In this document: in pieces, positions 42,562 through 51,250 of the stretch
Layout of the letters: every line of letters begins with the position of its first letter
Position numbering within the stretch: the first letter of the stretch is position 1
Assembly (NCBI RefSeq): GCF_036227205.1
Contig: NZ_CP109442.1
Span: forward strand, 4,216,001-4,280,000
Length of the DNA: 64,000 nt
Reading direction: 5' to 3'
From: Amycolatopsis sp. NBC_01480
GTDB lineage: Bacteria; Actinomycetota; Actinomycetes; Mycobacteriales; Pseudonocardiaceae
Position numbers and translations under genes: made by a program
Notes under the pieces: model-generated
Databases searched by the model: none
Seen by the model: the letters and a program-made list of their open reading frames with translations, nothing else
What the model was told of the DNA's origin: nothing

Positions 42562-43527
42562 TCAGCGCAGCGGCAGGCTTTCCAGCGTGAACACCGGGCT
42601 GGTCAGCGGCGCCCCGTAGAGGAACGTGTCGAACTGGGAGTTGGTCACCAGCAGCCGGTCCCCGCTCGCCGCGATGCCGGTGGGGGTGTCGGCCCCGGGG
42701 TAGGTGCGTTCGGACAAGACGGTGGCCCGGGTGTAATCGGGGGAGAGGCGCACGGTGGCGATTTCGGTGTCCACCGAGCGGGCGACGTACAGGGTGTTCC
42801 CGCGCAGCACCATGCCGTCGGCGCTGGTCAGGGCGGGAGCGTCGATCTTGCGGACCTCGCCGGTGGCCAGGGTGAGCCGGTAGAGCGCGCCGCTGTTCCA
42901 GTAGCCCACGATCAGGGACCGGCCGTCCGGGGTGGCGACGATGCCGTTGCCGTTGGACGTGCCGGCCACGTAGTCGGGCAGGTGGTAGGCCACTTGCAGG
43001 GGCCGGTGGGCGCCGGCGGCGGGGGCGTGCACCTCGGCCGCCGGGATCCGGTAGACCACGGCGCGGAACGAGTCGGTGACGTAGACGTCCCCGTCGGCGG
43101 CGACGGCCGCGTCGTTGACCAGGGTCTTGTCCGCGCCGGCGACGGTGTAGTCGGAGACGAGCTGCCCGGCGCTGGTGTAGACGAAGAAGTGCCCGGTGAA
43201 CCCGCCCGCGAGCAGCAGGCGGTCGCCGTCGAGCTTGACCCCGGTGACCTGGGTGCGGCCGTTCTGCCCGGCCGGCAGGAAGGGGTCGAGCGTCTTCGCG
43301 CCGACGCGTCCTCTGTAGACGGTGCCGTCCGCCATGCTCGCGGTGTAGACGTAACGGTGGTCGGCCGCGACGCTCTCGGGGAAGACCTGGCTGCCGTTGA
43401 CCGTGATCGTGCGGTCGCCGTTTTCGTGGGCCTGGGCGGCGGTGGCGGGAATCGTGAGGGCGGCCAGTCCGGCGGACGCCGCGGTGAGGGCGTACAGCGC
43501 GCGGCGCCAGGTGGTGCGGGTGGACAT
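42562..43527 (-). CDS. Secreted SMP-30/NHL-type beta-propeller protein
   Basis: Exported protein of 321 residues with a signal peptide to about residue 33 (ALTIPATAAQAHE). The mature chain is a series of blade-like repeats (QVFPESVAADHRYVYTASMADGTVYRG, then VNDAAVAADGDVYVTDSFRAVVYRI and TPTGIAASGDRLLVTNSQF, in pattern), as in SMP-30/gluconolactonase-like propellers. No lactonase metal site could be confirmed. It is divergent from a merR gene and a long inverted repeat lies between them. Confidence 0.8.
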   Translation of the reverse strand: MSTRTTWRRALYALTAASAGLAALTIPATAAQAHENGDRTITVNGSQVFPESVAADHRYVYTASMADGTVYRGRVGAKTLDPFLPAGQNGRTQVTGVKLDGDRLLLAGGFTGHFFVYTSAGQLVSDYTVAGADKTLVNDAAVAADGDVYVTDSFRAVVYRIPAAEVHAPAAGAHRPLQVAYHLPDYVAGTSNGNGIVATPDGRSLIVGYWNSGALYRLTLATGEVRKIDAPALTSADGMVLRGNTLYVARSVDTEIATVRLSPDYTRATVLSERTYPGADTPTGIAASGDRLLVTNSQFDTFLYGAPLTSPVFTLESLPLR

Positions 43528-43559
43528 CGTGAGGGACCTTTCCGGTTGACGGGCTCACG

Positions 43560-43691
43560 CGTTACCAATCCGACCGGAAGTAGGCGGATACGGGCTGCAG
43601 CCGATCTGCTCGCCGGAACCTGTTTCCGCCGTGGCTGTAGTCGGATTGGTAACGAACTACGCTGTACGCTAAAACCTCACATCCATGTGAG
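43560..43691. promoter_or_regulatory. Divergent propeller/merR promoter with two dyads
   Basis: CGTTACCAATCCGAC (43560-43574) recurs exactly inverted as GTCGGATTGGTAACG (43640-43654), a 15-bp perfect inverted repeat 65 bp apart. A second, tight dyad, CTCACAT-CC-ATGTGAG, lies at 43676-43691, upstream of merR. The distant pair suggests looping or two sites for the MerR protein facing each gene. Confidence 0.6.
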
Positions 43692-43749
43692 AGACAAGTC
43701 CGTATGGCGCAGGTCACGCGGGCGGTGGCCCGGCGAGGAAGTGGCGGAC

Positions 43750-44109
43750 ATGCGCATCGGGGAACTCGCGCAACGCAGCGGCGTCAGCATCAGGTCCCTT
43801 CGTTATTACGAGGAACAAAGGCTGCTGGTGAGCGAGCGCAGCCCGCGTGGGCAACGCCATTTCCGCGAGGAAGCCGTCGACCGGGTCCTGTTCGTGCAGC
43901 GCCTCTACGCCGCCGGGCTGTCCAGCCGCACCATCCTGGAACTGCTGCCCTGCGTGGACTCGCCGAGCTTCGACAACTCCACGGCCGCGCTGGAGCGGAT
44001 GGCCCAGGAGCGCGAAAGACTCTCCGCCCACATCGTCGAACTCCTCGAAACGCGGGACGCGCTCGACGAGACGATGGCCCGGGCCCGCCGCCTCCAGCCG
44101 TCCGGATAG
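43750..44109 (+). CDS. MerR-family transcriptional regulator
   Basis: 119-residue MerR protein: HTH start MRIGELAQRSGVSIRSLRYY, the typical LLVSERSPRGQRHF wing and a coiled-coil (LERMAQERERLSAHIVELLETRD). No C-terminal cysteine or effector domain, so it resembles the stress- or drug-sensing MerR subgroup. ATG follows GAGGAAG. It is divergent from the secreted propeller gene and probably regulates it. Confidence 0.92.
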   Translation: MRIGELAQRSGVSIRSLRYYEEQRLLVSERSPRGQRHFREEAVDRVLFVQRLYAAGLSSRTILELLPCVDSPSFDNSTAALERMAQERERLSAHIVELLETRDALDETMARARRLQPSG

Positions 44110-44114
44110 GACGG

Positions 44115-44978
44115 TCAGCGGTCCAGTAGTCCCCGCAGCGCCTTGACCACCTCGGCCGGCGCCTCCTCGGCCATGAAGTGCCCGCAGGTCACCGTCCGGT
44201 GGACGAGGTCGGGCGCCCATGGCCGCCACAGCGCGGTGGCGTCGTAGCCCAGTGCCGCGCCCCAGTCCTGCTGCATCACGGTGACGGGCATGCGCAGGTG
44301 ATTGCCGGCGTCGCGGTCGGCGGTGTCGTGCTCGACGTCGATGGTCGCCGAAGCCCGGTAGTCGGCGACGATCGAGGGGACGGCGTTTCGCGAGGCTTCG
44401 AGGTACGCGGCGCGGACGTCGGCCGGGATCGCCGCCGGGTCGTTGGCCCAGAGATCCAGGAAGTAGCCGAAAAACGCGTCGGGCGCGGCGCCGATCAGCT
44501 GCTCGGGCAGGCCCGTCGGCTGCGCCATCAGGTAAAGGTGGAACGCGACGGCGGCGCTGGTGCCGTGCAGGACGTTCCACATGTCCAGAGTCGGCAGCAC
44601 GTCGAGGATGGCGAGGTGGCTGACCGCTTCGGGGTGGTCGAGGCCGGCGCGGATCGCGACCAGCGCGCCCCGGTCGTGCCCGGCCAGCGCGAAGCGCTCG
44701 TGTCCGAAAGCGCGCGCGAGGGCGACGATGTCGGCGGCCATCGTGCGCTTGGAGTAGGCCTTCCCGTCGGTGTCGGCGGGCTTGTCGCTGTCGCCGTAAC
44801 CGCGGAGGTCGGGGCACAGGACGGTGTGGTCGGCGGCGAGGTCGGCCGCGACGTGCCGCCACATCAGGTGCGTCTGCGGGAAGCCGTGCAACAGTACGAC
44901 GGGAGATCCACTGCCCGCGACGGCGACGTTCAGTGACACGTGGTCGGCGACGGGCACCCGTTGGAGATCGAAGTTCAT
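44115..44978 (-). CDS. Alpha/beta hydrolase (haloacetate dehalogenase/epoxide hydrolase-like)
   Basis: 287-residue alpha/beta hydrolase. Oxyanion region LLHGFPQTHLMWRHV, DLRGYGDSDKP, and nucleophile elbow GHDRGA with Asp, which marks dehalogenases and epoxide hydrolases rather than Ser esterases. The catalytic histidine is in CGHFMAEEAP near the end. The H-DRGA plus following R...DHP pattern resembles fluoroacetate dehalogenases, but the substrate remains unproven. It converges on merR with 5 bp between the stops. Confidence 0.87.
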   Translation of the reverse strand: MNFDLQRVPVADHVSLNVAVAGSGSPVVLLHGFPQTHLMWRHVAADLAADHTVLCPDLRGYGDSDKPADTDGKAYSKRTMAADIVALARAFGHERFALAGHDRGALVAIRAGLDHPEAVSHLAILDVLPTLDMWNVLHGTSAAVAFHLYLMAQPTGLPEQLIGAAPDAFFGYFLDLWANDPAAIPADVRAAYLEASRNAVPSIVADYRASATIDVEHDTADRDAGNHLRMPVTVMQQDWGAALGYDATALWRPWAPDLVHRTVTCGHFMAEEAPAEVVKALRGLLDR

Positions 44979-45046
44979 GGCCCCAGCCTGCGCCCGGCCA
45001 ATCAGCGTTCGATCAGCGCGGACTCAGTGGTTACAGTGCGAAACCG

Positions 45047-48034
45047 ATGGACGTGTCGTTCGGGGTGCTCGGCCCGCTGGTGGCCGGGAACGGGCGGGGC
45101 CCGCTGGCGCTGCCCGGGCCCCGGCACCGTGCTGTGCTGGCCCGGCTGCTGGTCGCGCGCGGCCGCGTTGTCCCGGTGGACGCGCTGGTCGACGCGTTGT
45201 GGCCGGAGCCGCGGCCCGGCGCGGTGGGCGCGCTCCAGACGTTCGTCGCCACGTTGCGCCGGGTCCTGGAGCCGGATCGCGCGCCGCGCACGCCCGCGCG
45301 CCTGCTCGTGACGGAGGCTCCTGGCTACGCGCTGCGCCTGCCCCCGGATGGCGTTGACGCCTGGCGGTTCGAGGCCGCCGTCCGGTCCGGCGAGGGGATC
45401 GAGGAGGCGCTGCGCTGGTGGCGGGGCCCGGCCTACGCGGAGTTCGCCGACGAGCCGTGGGCCCGTCCCGAGGCCGCGCGGCTGGAGGAACTGCGGCTGG
45501 TGGCCGTGGAACGGCGGGCGTCGGGCTGGCTCGCCGAGGGCCGCGCCGCCGAGGCCGCCGCGGATCTGGAGTCCCATGTGGACGCTCACCCGTGGCGTGA
45601 GGAGGCCTGGCGGCTGCTCGCGCTGGCCCTTTACCGCGCCGGTCGTCAGGGTGACGCGCTCGGCGCGTTACGGCGGGCGCGGGCGGCGCTGGCCGCGGAC
45701 CTGGGCGTGGACCCGGGGCCGGAGTTGCGGGCGCTGGAGAAGGACATCCTGGACCAGGCTCCGCAGCTGACCCTCGTGAGTGTTGATGACGGTTCTAACC
45801 GGCATGAACACTCACGAGTCCTAGTCGGGAGGGAAGCGGAACTGGCCCGTCTCGCGGAGGCCGCCGCCGCCGTCGAGGCCAGGGGACGGCTCGGGCTGGT
45901 CCTGATCTCCGGCGACGCGGGCGCGGGCAAGACCGCGCTGGCCGAGGCGTTCACCGAAGACCTCGCGGCACGGGGCTGGACGACGGCCTGGGGCACCAGC
46001 CCGGACCGTTCGGGGGTGCCCGCCGCCTGGCCGTGGACGCGGATTTTGGCTTCACTGGGCGGATCCGTGCCCGAGCCGGAGCCCGCGGACGATCCGGCGG
46101 TGGCGCGGTTTCACTGGCACCGCGCCGTCGCCCGGCGCCTCGGGGACGGGCCGGGGCGGCTGCTGCTGGTTCTCGACGACCTGCACTGGGCCGGGGAGGA
46201 GACGCTCGCCCTGCTCGCCGCAGTGGTTGCCGACCCGGTGGCCCGGCCGGTGCTCGTGGTCGCGACCTACCGGACCACCGACATTTCCCCGGAGCTGACG
46301 GAACTGCTCGGCCGGGTCGCGCGCGCCGAGCCCGTCCGGGTGTACCTCGGCGGGCTGACGGTCGAGGACGTCGCGCAGCTGGTCGGGCCGGACGCCGCCG
46401 AAGTGATCCACCGGCGGACCGGCGGGAACCCGTTTTTCGTCCGCGAGCTGGGCCGGGTCCTCGACGCCGAGGGCGGTCTGCCCGAGGGCGTGCGCGATGT
46501 CGTGCGCTACCGCGTCGCGCAGCTTCCGGAAGACGTCCGGGCCGTGCTGCGCCGCGCCGCCGTGATCGGCACGGACGTGGACCTCGACCTGCTCGGCGAC
46601 GGCAACACCACGCTTGACGCCGTGGAAACCGCTGCCGCACGGGGATTTCTGACCGAACGCGGGCCGCGTGCCTTCCGGTTCGCGCACGCGCTGGTCCGCG
46701 ACGCCGTCTACGAAGACCTCTCCCGCTCCCGTCGCGCGCGGCTGCACGCCGACGTCGCGGAAGCCGTCGAACTGCTGCGGCCGGACGACGTCGAAGCGCT
46801 GGCTCACCACTTCCTTCTGGCCGGTTCGCGTCGTGGCGTTCCGTACGCGCGCGCGGCTGCCGAACGGGCCGAGCGACGTTTCGCGCCGCACGAGGCCGCG
46901 CGTCTGTGGCGGGCCGCGCTCGACCTCGAGGGTGACGACGCCGGGCTCCACATGGGACTCGCGCGGTCGCTCGCTTTCGCCGGCGCCCTCGCCGAAGCCC
47001 GCCGTCATCGTGCCGAGGCGTTGACGTTGGCGGGCAACGATCGTGAGATGACTCTTCGCGTGCTCACGGCGTTTGACGTCCCCGGGGTCTGGACCGAGAA
47101 CGACGACCCGGAGTTGGCACGTCGCGTCGCGGACGCCGTCGAGCGGGTCCTGCCGGGCACGGACCGGGCCACGCGGTGCCGGTTGCTGGCCACGCTCGCG
47201 TTGGAGCTGCGCAACGTCGGCGGTGAACGCGCCCGCGCCGCCGCCCACGAGGCCGAGGCGCTCGCGCGTGAGCTGGCGGATCCGGCGCTGCTGGCGTTCG
47301 CCCTGAACGCGCGGTGGATGCAGGCGTTCGACCGCGCCGGGCTGGCCCCAGAGCGCGCCACCCTCGGCGCCGAGCTGGTGGAGCTGTCCGCGCGGCATGG
47401 GCTGGTCACGTTCGAGGTGCTGGGGCATCTGATCCTGGTGCAGGCCCGTTCGGCCCTCGCCGACTTCGCCGCGGCCGACGTCCACGCCGCCGCGGCCGAC
47501 CGGCTCGGCGAGGCCTACGACATCCCGCTCATCGGCGTGTTCACGCAGTGGTACCGCGCGTTGCGCACGGCCGTCACGGGCCCGCCCGCCGAAGCGGAAG
47601 CTGCGTACCGGTCCGCCGCGGCGCGCCTGTCCGGCACCGGGATGTCCGGTGTGGACAACGGAATTCTCGCGCTGGCACTGCTCTGCCTCCGTCGTCTCCA
47701 CGGTGATGAGTCCGAAGTGGACGACGACTTCGGCGCGTACGCCCCGTGGTGCCGCCCGTCCGGCGAGATCCCGGACTCACCGCGTGACCTGCTTTTCGAG
47801 GCCCGCACCTGCCTGCACGCCGTCGCCGCCATCACGGCGGGGGACCGGGCGACCATGACCCGGCTGTACGACGCCCTGTTGCCCGCGGCCGGTGAACTCG
47901 CGGGCGCGGGCAGCGGCCTGGTCACCCTCGGCCCGGTCGCCGGCTGCCTGGCCGCGCTGGCCGAGGCGCTCGGCCGAGACGCTGCCGTCCACCGCCGCGA
48001 GGCCGCGGAAGTCGAGGCCCGCGCCCGGTCGTGA
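45047..48034 (+). CDS. BTAD-domain ATPase regulator (SARP/LAL-like), with palindrome insert
   Basis: 995-residue regulator: an OmpR-type winged helix (residues 1-95, VLGPLVAGNGRGPLALPGPRH), a BTAD domain (about 96-240, ending in LGVDPGPELRALEKDIL), then an AAA-type ATPase with Walker A GDAGAGKTAL near 289 and Walker B LLLVLDDLHW near 372. A long TPR-like C-terminus has no LuxR HTH. The linker between BTAD and ATPase (residues 243-257, LVSVDDGSNRHEHSR) is encoded by a copy of the 46-bp palindrome family. ATG chosen at MDVSFGVLGPL. Divergent from the hydrolase gene. Such proteins often activate secondary-metabolite genes. Confidence 0.88.
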   Translation: MDVSFGVLGPLVAGNGRGPLALPGPRHRAVLARLLVARGRVVPVDALVDALWPEPRPGAVGALQTFVATLRRVLEPDRAPRTPARLLVTEAPGYALRLPPDGVDAWRFEAAVRSGEGIEEALRWWRGPAYAEFADEPWARPEAARLEELRLVAVERRASGWLAEGRAAEAAADLESHVDAHPWREEAWRLLALALYRAGRQGDALGALRRARAALAADLGVDPGPELRALEKDILDQAPQLTLVSVDDGSNRHEHSRVLVGREAELARLAEAAAAVEARGRLGLVLISGDAGAGKTALAEAFTEDLAARGWTTAWGTSPDRSGVPAAWPWTRILASLGGSVPEPEPADDPAVARFHWHRAVARRLGDGPGRLLLVLDDLHWAGEETLALLAAVVADPVARPVLVVATYRTTDISPELTELLGRVARAEPVRVYLGGLTVEDVAQLVGPDAAEVIHRRTGGNPFFVRELGRVLDAEGGLPEGVRDVVRYRVAQLPEDVRAVLRRAAVIGTDVDLDLLGDGNTTLDAVETAAARGFLTERGPRAFRFAHALVRDAVYEDLSRSRRARLHADVAEAVELLRPDDVEALAHHFLLAGSRRGVPYARAAAERAERRFAPHEAARLWRAALDLEGDDAGLHMGLARSLAFAGALAEARRHRAEALTLAGNDREMTLRVLTAFDVPGVWTENDDPELARRVADAVERVLPGTDRATRCRLLATLALELRNVGGERARAAAHEAEALARELADPALLAFALNARWMQAFDRAGLAPERATLGAELVELSARHGLVTFEVLGHLILVQARSALADFAAADVHAAAADRLGEAYDIPLIGVFTQWYRALRTAVTGPPAEAEAAYRSAAARLSGTGMSGVDNGILALALLCLRRLHGDESEVDDDFGAYAPWCRPSGEIPDSPRDLLFEARTCLHAVAAITAGDRATMTRLYDALLPAAGELAGAGSGLVTLGPVAGCLAALAEALGRDAAVHRREAAEVEARARS
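45773..45818. repeat. 46-bp palindrome family A, copy 4 (inside a coding sequence)
   Basis: Starts CTCGTGAGTG, ends CACTCACGAG, centre GGTTCTAACC, two arm mismatches. Unlike the other five it lies within an open gene, in frame, at the join between the BTAD and ATPase domains of the regulator. 46 bp is not a multiple of three, so extra flanking bases must have been gained or lost with it. Confidence 0.9.
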
Positions 48035-48043
48035 AGGGGCTCG

Positions 48044-48628
48044 CTACGGCGCGACCACCCGCTGGACGCACTCGCGGAGCAGGGCCCGGCGCGTCTCGTG
48101 CACCTCGGGCGGCTCCTGATCGGTGGCGGCGTAAACGTTGCTGACCGGCGACCACGCCATGGACATCGCGATCACCACGGCCATCAGGTCGAACGGGTCC
48201 CCGGCCCGGACCGTCCCCGCGGCCTGCGCGTCGGCGATGGCGCCCAGCTTGGCCCCGTCGAGGCGGTCGGTGTCCTCGACGAGGTGCCCGGACGGGCGCC
48301 GCTCCAGGCGCACCCAGGTGGCCAGCCGGATCAGGTCGGGCCGGCGGAGGTACTCGTCGTACAGCCGGACGGCCCAGTCCGCGAGGTCGCCGGCGTCGAT
48401 CGGGACGACGTTCGTGATCCGTTCCAGCGAGCCGTGGAAGATCGTGTCGAACAGCGCTTCCTTGCTGCCGAAATAGCCGTACAGCTGGGCTTTGTTGGTC
48501 CGGGCGGCAGCCACGATCCGCTCGACGCGCGCCCCGGCCAGCCCGTGCTCGGCGAACTCCTGCGTCGCCACGTCGACGATGCGCTGCCGGGTCGCGGCGC
48601 CGCGTGAGGTCAAGGGTCTGTCGGCCAT
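48044..48628 (-). CDS. TetR-family transcriptional repressor
   Basis: TetR protein of about 194 residues: HTH RIVDVATQEFAEHGLAGARVE then AARTNKAQLYGYFGSK, followed by a TetR_C_34-like ligand domain. It is divergent from a zinc alcohol dehydrogenase gene; AACAGAC/GTCTGTT operators lie between. ATG 48628 is preferred; an in-frame GTG at 48637 is possible. It converges on the BTAD regulator with 9 bp between. Confidence 0.92.
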   Translation of the reverse strand: MADRPLTSRGAATRQRIVDVATQEFAEHGLAGARVERIVAAARTNKAQLYGYFGSKEALFDTIFHGSLERITNVVPIDAGDLADWAVRLYDEYLRRPDLIRLATWVRLERRPSGHLVEDTDRLDGAKLGAIADAQAAGTVRAGDPFDLMAVVIAMSMAWSPVSNVYAATDQEPPEVHETRRALLRECVQRVVAP

Positions 48629-48643
48629 GCCGGTCACGATAAC

Positions 48644-48698
48644 AACAGACCAGTCTGTTTGCTGTTACTCTTGAATAGACCGAACAGTCTGTTTGCTG
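48644..48698. promoter_or_regulatory. TetR operators between tetR and adh
   Basis: AACAGAC-CA-GTCTGTT (48644-48659) is a perfect 7+2+7 inverted repeat. The block AGTCTGTTTGCTG recurs directly at 48652-48664 and 48686-48698, the second copy abutting the alcohol dehydrogenase Shine-Dalgarno. Binding at both would shut off both divergent genes. Confidence 0.75.
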
Positions 48699-48710
48699 GA
48701 GGAGTGGGGC

Positions 48711-49742
48711 ATGAGGACAACCGTGGGCTGGCGGGCCGACGCCGGGGACGCGCTGCGGCGGGTGCCGATCGAGCGCCGTGAGCTGCGGGCGGACGACGTC
48801 GCCGTGCGCGTGGACTACTGCGGGGTCTGCCACACCGACCTGCACGCCCTGCACAGCCGCGCCGGCCGTCCGCTGGTGCCGGGCCACGAGTTCACCGGTG
48901 TAGTGACCGAGGTGGGGACCGCCGTCACGCGATTCGACACGGGGGACGCCGTGGCCGTCGGCAACATCGTGGACTCGTGCGGGGTGTGCCGGATGTGCTT
49001 GCTGGGTCAGGAGAATTTCTGTTACGAGTTCCCGACGCTGACCTACGACGGCACCGATCGGCACGACGGATCGACCACGTTGGGCGGCTACTCACGCGAG
49101 TACGTGGTCCGGGAGGGGTTCACCTACCCGCTGCCGTCCGGGCTCGACCCCGCGGCCGCGGCTCCGTTGCTGTGCGCGGGAATCACTGTCTGGGAACCGT
49201 TGCGGGCATTGAACGTCGGGCCCGGTACCCGTGTGGCGGTGGCCGGGCTCGGCGGGCTCGGGCACCTCGCGGTCAAGTTCGCCGTCGCGCTCGGGGCCGA
49301 GACCACGGTGATCAGCCGGACGCCGGACAAGGCCGAAGACGCCCGCCGGCTCGGCGCTCACGACCTGCTCGTGTCCACCGACGAGGGGCAGCTGGCGGCC
49401 GCCCGCGACCGGTTCGACGTGCTGATCGACACCATCGCCGTCGAGCACGACCTCGGCCCGTACCTGAGCCTGGTCGCGATGGACGGCACCCTCAGCCAGG
49501 TCGGGTACCTCGGCCCGGTCACCGTGGCGACGATGTCCCTGCTGGCCGGGCGCAAGAAACTCAGCTCCGCGGGCAGCGGCGGGCGCCCGGGGACCGCCGC
49601 GATGCTGGAGTTCTGCGCCGAGCACGGCGTCACCGCGGACATCGAGCTGGTCCCGTCCTCGAAGGTCAACGAAGCCCTGGAACGCTTGGCCCGCAACGAT
49701 GTCCGCTATCGGTTCGTGCTCGACCTGTCCGACCTGTCCTGA
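48711..49742 (+). CDS. Zinc-dependent alcohol dehydrogenase (CAD-like)
   Basis: Medium-chain dehydrogenase of 343 residues, related to cinnamyl-type aldehyde reductases such as YahK/AdhC. Catalytic zinc ligands are in CGVCHTDLH and GHEFTG plus the cysteine in PLLCAGITVW. The structural zinc site is the Cys4 cluster SCGVCRMCLLGQENFC, and the cofactor loop is AGLGGLGHLAVKFA. It probably interconverts aldehydes and alcohols using NADP(H). Controlled by the divergent TetR, from the operators overlapping its leader. Confidence 0.93.
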   Translation: MRTTVGWRADAGDALRRVPIERRELRADDVAVRVDYCGVCHTDLHALHSRAGRPLVPGHEFTGVVTEVGTAVTRFDTGDAVAVGNIVDSCGVCRMCLLGQENFCYEFPTLTYDGTDRHDGSTTLGGYSREYVVREGFTYPLPSGLDPAAAAPLLCAGITVWEPLRALNVGPGTRVAVAGLGGLGHLAVKFAVALGAETTVISRTPDKAEDARRLGAHDLLVSTDEGQLAAARDRFDVLIDTIAVEHDLGPYLSLVAMDGTLSQVGYLGPVTVATMSLLAGRKKLSSAGSGGRPGTAAMLEFCAEHGVTADIELVPSSKVNEALERLARNDVRYRFVLDLSDLS

Positions 49743-49790
49743 GCCGCAAATGCGTTCGCCCGGCCGTCGTCGCTCGATTACCTTGCTGGT

Positions 49791-50150
49791 ATGCGCACCA
49801 ATTTGAGGCGCGCGCTCACGACGGCCATGAAGGCCCGAGACCGCGCCGCCACCGCTGCACTCCGCTCGTCTCTGGCGGCCATCGACAACGCCGAGGCGGT
49901 TGACGTCGAGCACCTTTCCTCGAGCGTGACCGGGAACGAACACGTCGCGGGCGCGGCGGTCGGGTTGGGCGCGGCGGAGGTGGAACGCCGTCAGCTGACC
50001 GAGACCGACGTGCGGTCGATCGTCGAAAAGGAGACGCGCGACCGGGTGGCTGCCGCCGACGAGTACGAGCGGCTGGGCCGGCTCGACCTCGCCGGGGACC
50101 TCCGGGCCGGGGCCGCGGTGCTCGAACGGCAGCTGAACCCGGAATCCTGA
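49791..50150 (+). CDS. GatB/YqeY domain-containing protein
   Basis: 119-residue all-helical protein of the YqeY family, related to the C-terminal tRNA-binding part of GatB. It has MRTNLRRALTTAMKARDRAATAALRSSLAAI in pattern at the start and LTETDVRSIVEKETRDRVAAADEYERLGR later. Members may contact tRNA-dependent amidation or have unrelated roles; function is unknown. Confidence 0.85.
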   Translation: MRTNLRRALTTAMKARDRAATAALRSSLAAIDNAEAVDVEHLSSSVTGNEHVAGAAVGLGAAEVERRQLTETDVRSIVEKETRDRVAAADEYERLGRLDLAGDLRAGAAVLERQLNPES

Positions 50151-50234
50151 GCCAGGCCAAGGACTTTGTGCCCTGAATTGCCGTCGTCCGGGATCGCCGC
50201 GCCGCGATCCCGGGCGCCTGCCAGGCTGAGGCCC

Positions 50235-50632
50235 ATGGCGCACTTGCAGCTCACCGCGATCATCGTCGAGGACTACGACGCCGCGATCGACTTCTTCGTC
50301 CGGGCCCTGGGCTTCGAGCTGGCCGAAGACTCGCCGTCCCGCACCAACGACGGCCGGCCCAAGCGCTGGGTGGTCGTCCGCCCGCCGGGCGCGGAGACCA
50401 GCATCCTCCTGGCCCGCGCGGACGGCGAACACCAGCTCGCGGCGGTCGGCAACCAGCACGCCGGCCGCGTCGGCTTCTTCCTCCGGGTGGACGACTTCGA
50501 CGCGGGCTACCAGCGAATGCGCGACGCCGGCGTCGAGTTCCTCACCGAGCCCGAACCGAGCCGTACGGCCGGGTTGTCGTCTTCCGTGACATCGTCGGCA
50601 ACCGCTGGGACCTGCTCGGCCCCGCCGCCTGA
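50235..50632 (+). pseudogene. VOC-family protein with a one-base frameshift
   Basis: A single VOC domain starts at ATG 50235 (MAHLQLTAIIVEDYDAAIDFF) and reads well to VEFLTEP (50551). In that frame it then turns into Ser/Ala-rich sequence and runs into the convergent tetR gene. Dropping one base restores the expected family ending from 50552 in the next frame: RTEPYGRVVVFRDIVGNRWDLLG, stop at 50630-50632, 4 bp before the tetR stop. So one base is missing at about 50551. This is either a real frameshift mutation or a sequencing error. Confidence 0.85.
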
Positions 50633-50636
50633 GGGG

Positions 50637-51233
50637 TCAGAGCGCGCCGAGGCCGGCCACGGTTACGGCAGTCAGCCGGGTCAGATAGGCCTCGCCCACC
50701 TCGCCGGTGGCGAACAGCAGGCGCATCACCAACGGTGAGATCAGGAGGTCGAGGCCGAGCTCACGATCGAGGCCGGCGGGCAGCTCGCCACGGTCGATCG
50801 CCCGGGACAGCACCGCGGCCGCGGCGGTCCGGCGCGGCTCGGCCACCACGTCGTTCAGCGCGGTGCCCAGCTCGGGGGTGCGCGTGGTCTCGACCAGCAC
50901 ATCCAGCGCGATCCGCCGGGTCCGCGGATCGCCGATCTGCGCGACGATCACGTCCAGGAATCCGCGCACGTCGCCGGCCAGCGAACCGGCGTTCGGCACC
51001 TCCGGCAGGTTGTCGCGCAGCACCGCCCCGACCCGGTCGACCAGCATGGCCTGCTTCGACGGCCAGCGGCGGTACACGGCCGCCTTGCCGACTCCGGCCT
51101 GGCGCGCCACGGCGTCCATCGTCATGCGCGCGTAGCCGATCTCGGCGAGCTGGTCGAACATCGCGGCGGTGATGGCCGCGGTGACGGACTCCTGGAACGC
51201 GGCCGCCCCCGCCGGTTTTCGCTCGGTCGACAT
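50637..51233 (-). CDS. TetR-family transcriptional repressor
   Basis: 198-residue TetR protein with HTH AAMFDQLAEIGYARMTMDAVARQAGVGKAAVYRRWPSK in pattern (residues 24-61) and a TetR_C_16-like ligand domain. It is divergent from a metallo-beta-lactamase-fold gene, and two 22-bp inverted repeats lie between. It probably represses both. Confidence 0.92.
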   Translation of the reverse strand: MSTERKPAGAAAFQESVTAAITAAMFDQLAEIGYARMTMDAVARQAGVGKAAVYRRWPSKQAMLVDRVGAVLRDNLPEVPNAGSLAGDVRGFLDVIVAQIGDPRTRRIALDVLVETTRTPELGTALNDVVAEPRRTAAAAVLSRAIDRGELPAGLDRELGLDLLISPLVMRLLFATGEVGEAYLTRLTAVTVAGLGAL

Positions 51234-51250
51234 GCCCGGAGTTTACACGC

